A stretch of DNA of 64,000 bases from the NCBI RefSeq assembly GCF_963678635.1, contig NC_087068.1, positions 51,810,731 through 51,874,730 on the forward strand. Direction: 5' to 3'. The DNA comes from Symsagittifera roscoffensis (lineage: Eukaryota > Xenacoelomorpha > Acoela > Convolutidae). The notes under the pieces were generated by a model, which was not told the origin of the DNA, made no database searches, and saw nothing but the letters and a program-made list of their open reading frames with translations. Shown piece by piece: positions 45,265 to 54,850 of this stretch; position 1 is the stretch's first letter, and each line of letters opens with the position of its first letter. Made by a program: the position numbers and the translations under genes.

Positions 45265-46239
45265 CTGAAAATGGATGCAGTTCGACTCATTTCGCTCTAT
45301 TGTCAATTTTCAAGCCCAAAATTTAAAACAGTTAAATTGCAAACACAAAACAGTTAATATTATATCAATTTTGCAGTTCTTCAATTAATCAATAAAGACC
45401 TGAATTTTAAAAGTTATAACTCAGAAATCTTTTTTAAAATAATTCAAATGCAAAAAAAAATTTTTGTTTTTTAATAATGGACAATTAAGTTGTCAACCAT
45501 TTGTATGGTACACAATTTTTGCAGTGAGGATGTAGCATATGGCTCAACATTTTTTAATACAATGCAAAAACTAATAAATATGCAGTTTTCCGAGGGAATT
45601 TTATTGAAAGTGTATTACTATATCATTTCACAAGCGTTTTACCATGCAATTCACTCATTTAAACCATCTTAAATTGTGTCTCTTTTTTACTTGGAAAATG
45701 ATCCATGCTCGAAAATACGCTGTTGTTTTTGTAATGAAAATTATACATACCAGAGATCCAATTTTTTTTATAACAGTCGACTTAATTTTAGAGTGGGGGA
45801 GTTTTGTGCCTTTCACAGGAAGTTTGGAATCACATTAAAATAATCATTGACTAAAACCCTTCAAGTTTAAAGTTTAATTTGTCTGAAGTGATCACGCATA
45901 AAAATTGAACGCATTTTTTTTCAATTCAAATTTGAAAAAGTTTTGGGCGTTTAAAAAGTTGCAGTCAAAAAGTTGCAGTTTAGCACAAAGTTATTGCCAT
46001 GTGAAATTTTTTGTTCCATTTCTACTCTCAAAAAAGTAGGAAAGAATTTTTGCCTTGGCTTGATTTTTGCTAATGATTGCCAATTGTTTTAACTCGATTC
46101 AAATAACCTCCAAAAAGTCGTCTCAAAGTTTAATTGTGATCTAAATAGTATTTGAAAATAAAAACAAAATCAAAATATAAAAAAAATTGCTGAGTTTAAA
46201 GAAAAGAATATAGGGTTAAAAGATATGAGCTTAACTTCA
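45265..46239. other. Upstream intron, nothing seen
   Basis: AT-rich with scattered short open frames, none with splice or homology support. Confidence 0.4.
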
Positions 46240-46505
46240 GGAGCGGATCTAGGATTTTCTCGAGGGGGCAAAACTTTGAAAAAACAGTCCAAAAAAGGCA
46301 TTTTTAGGTGTTTTTGGAAAATTTTGACCAAAAAATCGCGTTTTTTCGGCGCGCGCTCCCCCCTTAAATTTTAATTTTTGTCGGCCAAAACTGGATTTCT
46401 TTAAAGTACCAAAGGGGGGACCCTTTGGGTCGGCAGCGGGTCAAATCCCTGAGAGGGGGAGGGGGGCGTCCGCCGCCCGCCCCTCTTAAATCCCCCCTGC
46501 TTAAC
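46240..46505 (-). repeat. Dispersed repeat with G-rich ends and GCGCGC core
   Basis: Shares, inverted, the GGGGGGAGCGCGCGCCGAAA and TTTTGGTCAAAATTTTCC segments with 3,120-3,480 and 5,690-5,765. Starts near GGAGCGGATCTAGGATTTTC. Short non-autonomous element or fragment. Confidence 0.5.
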
Positions 46506-47579
46506 TTGTCATGGGTTGAAACCAAACTGTGTACACGCTGTTGAGACAGAGGAAAAAGTTTGTCAGAAACAAATTCCAGATTGATGATTAGAGAAATAAC
46601 ATGAAAAACTCTTTACATTTTTCATTATGCAAAGTTGGGTTTCAATAACATATGTTAGGCAGCAGTACTGGTCTAGACCAATAATGTAAATAATCTAGAA
46701 AAATCAGAAAAACTTTGATACTGGTCTGGCACCAAAACAATTCAAAATTAAAACAAGGACAGCCGGTTGATGTGCAAGTAGAAAAAAACGTTCCGACCAG
46801 TCTTTAAAAAAGTTTATTTCAAATTAAAACCAATTTTTCATGAGTGGTTTGATAAATAGGATCTGAAAGAACAATTAGAGCTTACGCATATTCGAGATGC
46901 ATAGTAAAATAAACACATTTAAAACAATTTTTGCAAAAAATGACAAAAAAACTTGAAAACTGAGTTTAATGAAAGTAATATAGGGTTAAAAGATATGAGC
47001 TTAACCTGTCATGGATTAAAACCAAACTGTGTGCACAATGGGTTTAATAATGTGAGAGGAGAACACAGTACATCTTTCCCAGGACAAAAAAAACGCTGTT
47101 GAGACAAAGGAAAAAGTTTGTCAAAAACAAATTCCAGATTGATGATTAGAGAAATAACTTAAAAAGAAATAAATTAGTTTTATTCAAAAAACAATACATT
47201 TTTGCGGCTTGAATTAAGCATTTTTAAGCTTGTAAGCAACCAAATTAAACTAATGCATTTCTGCTTGCTCACTCGTAGTTAGACGATGAATCAAAATTTC
47301 AAACCGAATTCCAATACTGGGAAAATGTTTTGAAATTTTTGTTTTGTTGTTCGAATCACGACTGAAAGGGCTTTAAAATGATCTAATACTCAATTGTCTC
47401 CAATAATTATTTGTGTAAGCTAATTTTGAGTGAAAAAAAATGAAAAAATTAGAACACATCCGAATACAAAAACTAAAAAACTTTTTAAAAAATTCGCAAC
47501 GGATACACAATGGGCAACCAAAAAATTTTTAGTTTTATGCATCGATGAATAATCAAACATTCCATCGCCAAAAAAACGA
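46506..47579. other. Intron or intergenic DNA with an internal imperfect duplicate
   Basis: TAGGGTTAAAAGATATGAGC followed by TTAAC... and CAAACTGTGT occurs near 46,211 and 46,981, and GTTGAGACA(G/A)AGGAAAAAG near 46,540 and 47,098, so part of the stretch is an old local duplication. No gene recognised. Confidence 0.4.
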
Positions 47580-48580
47580 CCTCGATCGTTTTCTCAAATT
47601 TCTTCAAACTTCGATAAATTGGAGATCACGCTTCCTGCCTTACTAGATAAGGTTTCAAATTGTTTTGAGCAAGAAGAGAGCCCTGTATTGGAATGCGGAC
47701 GACAGCAACAAGGACGGGTACCTTTTTATTCCCGATCGAGAAGGAAGAACAAATTCATTAGAAAACTGATACAAATCGGATTCTCCTTCGCAGAAAAAAT
47801 CTTCTAACTGAAAAATCGCAATCCAGGGCCCCTTTACAAGTAGCATCTTTCGATCAGTCAACACCAGCTTTCTAAAAAAACCTTTTTTTTACAAGAAAGG
47901 TGTACTTCAGGTAAAACAAGCATCGAGCTCTCCCACGGAAAAGAAATATAAAAAAGTCCATGGCAAAAGACGAGAGGGGAGCTTTTTTGGCAACTACTGA
48001 CAACGACACAAAATCTTTCAGTTCCACAGAAAGACAAGCAGAAAACAACCTAAAATGTCCAAAAAATAACTCCAACTAAGTTTTTTTAGGTTGCCATGGA
48101 TCAACATGCCTTCTTTCCGATACGTCCGACTTAGGCGATTGGGAGTAGAAATTGGTTTTTGTCCTTATATGAAAATGATTAGGGATTGATTCATTGCCGA
48201 TTACACTTCGAATAGCAAAGAAAACATTGATGGTCATCCAATGGATTTTCACCCAAATTTTATACCTGAGATTTCAGACGGGCCATCCAACGCCACCCTT
48301 GATTTGCCAAAACCAAAAAACTGCTCAATCACTATCTTTCCATGTAGCTGCGGGATTGGAAATCCTTCGTTATTAACAAGACTACAAGATTACCGCAAGA
48401 TTCAGATGAGAATCAATCTTCTACCTCTAATGAACCGTCACTGAGACTGCCAGTCGATAATTTAGATGATTCGATCGAGATAGACTGTGAAATTTCAAAT
48501 CGGAACTAGAACGTGAAATCGATGAAAAAAATGAAAACTCCTAGAACTTTGAATACTTTCAAAATTTAGAAACATCCCAG
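47580..48580 (+). pseudogene. Decayed coding block of unknown origin
   Basis: Base composition rises to coding-like levels and pieces in several plus-strand phases read as polar protein: NADDSNKDGYLFIPDREGR (about 47,690), MAKDERGAFLATTDNDTKSF (about 47,960), NIDGHPMDFHPNFIPEISDG (about 48,220) and RLPVDNLDDSIEIDCEIS (about 48,450). Many frameshifts and stops separate them. No family recognised. It could be a dead gag-like frame or retrocopy. Confidence 0.4.
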
Positions 48581-48589
48581 GTTGACCTC

Positions 48590-49470
48590 TGTACACCGAA
48601 AATGCTTGTCATACAATTCCATACATCAATTGTGTGGAAAAATGCTTGTCATACAATTTTCATACAATTTCGAAAAATGGTTGAAAAAAGATATAAAATA
48701 TTTTCTGCGGCTGTTTGATTCTTAAAAAAACAGCCTGGTGATGAAAAAAACCGGGGTTTTCGTTTTTTGAAAAAAATGCTTTTCATACAATTCCCATATA
48801 TGGAAATTGTATGACTAGCATTTTTTTGATGACGACACAAAAATTTTTCCCTAAAATTGTTGTTGTTTTTTCAACCACAAATTTAATTTTGTACGCAAAC
48901 AACACTTTCCAAAAATTATTTTTTTTTGTGAGCATAACGTAGTCTTGGATCAATTAATGTTGGATTTTTCTTTCCTTTTTGCTGGATATTTTTCTTCAAA
49001 AACGCTGAAAATTCCTATTTTTTTATATGGCGTGTTTATGTATGCCCTAATCAATTTCTAATAAATTAAAACATCAAATTTTTAAAATAATCATCATTGA
49101 AAAATTTGCCAAAATTTAAAACTTTGTTACTTTTGTAATATCAATTGTGAAAGACAGCTTTAAGACAAACCAGGTCGTTTCTATGCATTGTAAATGCAAC
49201 ACCGTCTGACCTTTGGTGCATTGAGTACACCAAGGTCTTTGAAACTTGTGATTGGATACAAAAACAACCCAAAGTTTTTCAGAAAATAAATTTAGAAAAA
49301 AAAATCAAGCTTTTGGTTTATGGAAAAACAACTATCATACAATTTTCATCTATAAAAAATGCTTGTCATAGAAATTTCATACAATTTTCTGTGGTTACAG
49401 AATTCTATGAAGTTGTATGACAAGAAGTTTCTCATATATGGAAATTGTAAGATAAGAAGTTTTGGTCATT
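48590..49470. repeat. Palindrome-rich dispersed repeat, copy 2 (inverted)
   Basis: Reverse-complement relative of 16,060-17,160, with the CATATATGGAAATTGTATGACTAGCATTT motif at 48,793 and further copies near 48,605, 48,645, 49,330 and 49,430, and a matching middle section around 49,130-49,260. Confidence 0.65.
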
Positions 49471-49817
49471 CCGGGATACTCTTTTGCTAGCTCGTTTAAT
49501 TAAGTCAATGTTGTACTAAAAGATGCTTCATACGCTATCCTTTCTTCAATTTTTCCAGATTATTAGATGTTTTAATTTTTTAGACTCCGTCTAAGTCATT
49601 AACTTTTGTATAACTGTTCTTTTTTCGTATCATAGCTTTTTGTTCTGACTTTCGAAAAAACTAGGAAAATTATATGCTCGTGGTGATTTTTATACAGACC
49701 AGTTCTCAAAATTTTTATCTTGGCATTTTGATCTAAGGACATTTTGTTCCAAGAAAGGGCACACTCATCACTAGACTATCCTGGCTTAAAGCATGCAGTG
49801 GAACTCTTACCAATAGA

Positions 49818-52800
49818 CTAACATGACTATAAGAGCCATGTAATACTTTGATGCTGAAAATTAAGCATATTTGCATGTTTTACCCGTGGCTAATTATCCC
49901 GCACCAAAAAAATGTCCCAGATTCAATTGAGGCAGGCTACTGGCTCTTATTATTTCCATACACGTTTCTTAATATTCTTAAAATTCACAGTTTGATAATA
50001 TTTCATTCTTAAGTTTTAGCGCTGATTTTCTACGCAATCATTACTGAATTAACTCTGAACTATCGCAGCTCTAGCTATGCAAAAAACTCTGAGTTATACA
50101 TGAATCAGCGCTGGAAAATAGCAATCACTGAAATACTGCGGAAAAAGCGATAATTAACGGTGGGGCTTCAACACGGGTAACCTCAGGGAGACGCCATTAG
50201 GTTAGAAAATAGCCCTTTTGAGTTGTCTCTTAGAGCAGTTTTCGAAAAATGGTTTTTCCCTTATAAACTTTTTTTATCAAAACCGTAATTTCGACCAAAA
50301 TGAGGATTTAAAAATCCTTCCTTCAATCAATATTAAGGAAAAACAAACTCTGACTCGAAAAATCACTGAAACAATTTACAAAAACCATTGATAAATTCAA
50401 TGGCGGCGGTAGAACCCCAGAACGATTGCTTAAACAAAATCAAACAAACTGATTTGATTATCTCGAAGCAAAGTTATCTTCTAATGAAAAATAGCAGCTT
50501 CTATTGAAAAATAGCATCCATTTTATTAGCATTTTTTTGAATGGGAAAGTAAATTATGAACAAATATTATTGGAACTTCAGTGACGAAAAACTATATATT
50601 TCGTTCTATAAGTTTCTGATGAGACACGACACGAGCCATCAATTTCAGATTAAATTAGACGCCAGTAAATCTGATCCTTAACATATTTTCCCATGAGGTT
50701 TATAGAAGGCGGATTTTTTGGCTAAAAAGCTTTTCAGCATGAGTTAGGCACATTTTAGAGTTGTTTCTTCGATTTGAAGAGGATATATCAAAGGTGTCAA
50801 GCTTGCCGTAGGATAGTCAAATTTTAATAATATCAAACATTCTAGATAGATTGCATTATTTTGTTAAGCGAAGCTCTTTTTTTGACTAAAGGCTGTTTTT
50901 TGCGTCTACGGAAATCTTTTTATACTAATATTTTGAGGCTCATTTTGGTCCAGGCTCGTGGTAGAACTGAAGCTATGGAGGTCCGGTCCAATGAGAGTCT
51001 TGTCCTTGCACACTATCAATTGGATTGCAGGGGATAGATTACACGAACTAACATAACAGTCTTTAAGAAAATGCTTTACCTCTTTGGTTTCTAAAAAAAA
51101 ACAATAGACTTTTTTAAATTTTTATCTTTAAATTTTTAATCGACTTATAAAGTTGGCAATAATAAAGTCGAAAAAAATACACCAGGAACCACCCCTTTTG
51201 AGAACATCCGATGATCACACTATGGTTTCTGATAGTTATCCATCTGATTATGTCTTTATTAATATCAGAAACTGTCTCGAAATTCATTTTTCATAAATTG
51301 CCAGACATAGCTTTTTGATTTATTGTAAATTTATGTCAGCATTTTTTTTTCAAGAAACTCTCACATATTTATTTAACTTAGTCTGTCAATTTGAAAATGC
51401 AGATTTTTTGATTATTACGAGGCAAAATTGTAAGCGGATTCCGCAACAGACGCTCCCTTTGTTCTTCTTTTGTTCTTTCTATTTCTTTTATCGTGCCGAC
51501 ATAATTTTACCATGTTTAAAAAAATGTCTGTGGAATACAGACACAAAATTGTGCGCGCATCCAGTGCACAGTTGGGCATCGTAAGAAAGTACATTATTTT
51601 TTGTTACCTTTTGAAATAAGATTTTACCAAAGTTATCCTGGAGCGCAAAAACCTTTATGTGAAGGAATTATTTTCCCACTTGCACATACACTCCTGCTGT
51701 GTGCGTTCATCAAATGTCTGAGACACGAATTTTGTTATTGTGAAACAAAAAATTTCTTTTGTGATCTTCCAAACCATCTCCTTTGCTTTTGTATTGAGTA
51801 AACAAATCTCCACCAGTAAACCAACAAAATTGATTAAGTCAATAGGTAAATAAATCTACATACACTTTATTCTCAGCTATGGGGTGGTTAAAAAGTTCTT
51901 ATCATTTCCACCCAAATTGACCAGAAGATTTTAAAATAAAATAAGCTATTAAGCCCTCGCTATTGCAGTGCTACCCTGAAACTTCAATTGTGAGTAAAAC
52001 TAGATCTAACTTTTATCGACAATTAGAAAACAAGAAAGTGTAAAGTGAGTTTATGTCCGGGGTGGCTCACTCATAGAGTACACCGTCTGTTCGTCACGCT
52101 ATCTTATTTTCGGCCGGATAGATTCGTGCAGCTTCTTAGTCTAATACCGATCCTAATCTTACTCTTATATCACTAACATGACTATAAGAGCGCTCTAATA
52201 CTTTGATGCTGAAAATTAAGCATATTTGCATATTTTACCCGTGGCTAATTATCTCGCACCGAAAAAATGTCCCAGATTCAATTGAGGCAGGCTACTGGCT
52301 CTTATTATTTCCATACACGTTTCTTAATATTCTTAAAATTCACAGTTTGATTATATTTCATTCTTAAGTTTTAGCGCTGAATTTCTATGCAATCATTACT
52401 GAAATAACTCTGAAATATCGCAGCTTTAGCTATGCAAAAAACTCTAAGTTATACATGAATCAGTGCTGGAAAATAGCAATCACTGAATTACTGCGGAAAA
52501 AGCGATAATTAACGGTGGGGCTTCAACATGGGTAACCTCAGGGAGACGCCATTAGGTTAAAAAATAGTCATTTTGAGTTGTCTCTCAGAGCAGTTTTCGA
52601 AAAATGATGTTTCCCTTATAAACTTTTTTCATCAAAACCGTAGTTTCGACCAAAATGAGGATTTGAAAATCCTTCCTTCAATCAATATTAAGGATTAACA
52701 AACTCTGACTCGAAAAATCACTAAAACAATTTACAAAATCAATTGATAAATTCAATGGCGGCGGTAGAACCCCAGAACGATTGCTTAAACACAATCAAAC

Positions 52801-54521
52801 AAACTAATTTGATTATCTCGAAGCAAAAATATCTTCTAATGAAAAATAGCAGCTTCTATTGAAAAATAGCATCCATTTTATTAGCAATTTTTTGAATGGG
52901 AAAGTTAATTATGAACAAATATTATTGGAACTTCAGTGACGAAAAACTATATATTTCGTTCTATAAGTTTCTGATGAGACACGACACGAGCCATCAATTT
53001 CAGATTAAATTAGACGCCAGTAAATCTGATCCTTAACATATTTTCCCATGAGGTTTATAGAAGGCGGATTTTTCGGCTAAGTAGCTTTTCAGCATGAGTT
53101 AGGCACATTTTAGAGTTGTTTCTTCGATTTGAAGAGGATATATCAAAGGTGTCAAGCTTGCCGTAGGATAGTCAAATTTTAATAATATCAAACATTCTAG
53201 ATAGATTGCATTATTTTGTTAAGCGAAGCTCTTTTTTTGACTAAAGGCTGTTTTTTGCGTCTACGGAAATCTTTTTATACTAATCTTTTGAGGCTCATTT
53301 TGGTCCAGGCTCGTAGTAGAACTGAAGCTATGGAGGTCCGGTCCAATGAGAGTCTTGTCTTGCACACTATCAATTGGGTTGCAGGGGATAGATTACACGA
53401 ACTAACATAACAGTCTTTAAGAAAATGCTTTACCTCTTTGGTTTCTAAAAAAAACAATAGACTTTTTTAAATTTTTATCTTTAAATTTTTCATCGACTTA
53501 TAAAGTTGGCATTTTTTTTTCGAAAAAAATACACCAGGAACCACCCCTTTTGAGAACATCCGATGATCACACTATGGTTTCTGATAGTTATCCATCTGAT
53601 TATGTCTTTATTAATATCAGAAACTGTCTCGAAATTCATTTTTCATAAATTGCCAGACATAGCTTTTTGATTTATTGTAAATTTATGTCAGCATTTTTTT
53701 TTCAAGAAACTCTCACATATTTATTTAACTTAGTCTGTCAATTTGAAAATGCAGATTTTTTTATTATTACGAGGCAAAATTGTAAGCGGATTCCGCAACA
53801 GACGCTCCCTTTGTTCTTCTTTTGTTCTTTCAATTTCTTTTATCGTGCCGACATAATTTTACCATGTTTTAAAAAATGTCTGTGGAATACAGACACAAAA
53901 TTGTGCGCGCATCCAGTGCACAGTTTGGCATTGTAAGAAACTACATTATTTTTTGATATCTTTTGAAATAAGATTTGACCAAAGTTATCCTGGAGCGCAA
54001 AAACCTTTATGTGAAGGAATTATTTTCCCACTTGCACATACACTCCTGCTGTGTGCGTTCATCAAAAGTCTGAGACACGAATTTTGTTATTGTGAAACAA
54101 AAAATTTCTTTTGTGATCTTCCAAGCCATCTCCTTTGCTTTTGTATTGAGTAAACAAATCTCCACCAGTAAACCAACAAAATTGATTAAGTCAATAGGTA
54201 AATAAATCTACATACACTTTATTCTCAGCTATGGGGTGGTTAAAAAGTTCTTATCATTTCCACCCAAATTGACCAGAAGATTTTAAAATAAAATAAGCTA
54301 TTAAGCCCTCGCTATTGCAGTGCTACCCTGAAACTTCAATTGTGAGTAAAACTAGATCTAACTTTTATCGACAATTAGAAAACAAGAAAGTGTAAAGTGA
54401 GTTTATGTCCGGGGTGGCTCACTCATAGAGTACACCGTCTGATCGTCACGCTATCTTATTTTCGGCCGGATAGATTCGTGCAGCTTCTTAGTCTAATACC
54501 GATCCTAATCTTACTCTTATA
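49818..54521. repeat. Two tandem copies of a ~2.35-kb unit
   Basis: 49,818-52,169 is repeated at 52,170-54,521 with an offset of about 2,352 bp and high identity. The unit is AT-rich intron-like DNA and ends with about 123 bp of an LTR (52,046-52,168), which in the second copy continues into the full LTR. The first copy's LTR is cut at CTTATAT, joined to CTAACATGAC. No coding content recognised; open frames at 51,315 and 53,667 are identical shadows. Confidence 0.88.
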
Positions 54522-54775
54522 TCTCCTAGTCTCAATAGACCTAGTGTATACTGGTAATTGCAAGTTAGATATTAGGAACTATCATGGAGGAGTACAACAG
54601 TCTTCTTAGTTATATTAATTTTGTTATGTTGCTGAAACTATGAATATTTCGAGCGTTACAAATAATCGTAAGTGTTGGTTATGGATCAAGATTGGTTAGT
54701 TAAAATTATTTTATAGAGATAGTTTTATCAATAAAATAATTGCATTTAAACGCCAGTTTTAAATGGTTCCTTCCA
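54398..54775 (-). repeat. 3' LTR of the relative
   Basis: In sense begins TGGAAGGAACC after a CCGGATGG tract and ends TAAACTCA, 378 bp. The part from ATAAGAGTAAGATTAGG to GACGGTGTAC is nearly identical to the LTRs of the giant element, while the front is diverged. Confidence 0.82.
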
Positions 54776-54850
54776 TCCGGGGCTCAGAGGGTTTTAATTT
54801 TTATTCATTATTGCAGTGAAAGATGGATGGAGAAATTTCTTGTTTCTTGA

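Noticed and set aside
51315-51801. Frames at 51.3-51.8 kb and their copies at 53.7-54.2 kb
   Set aside because: Duplicated AT-rich DNA; content is Phe/Leu/Cys-rich with no domain and no codon signature.
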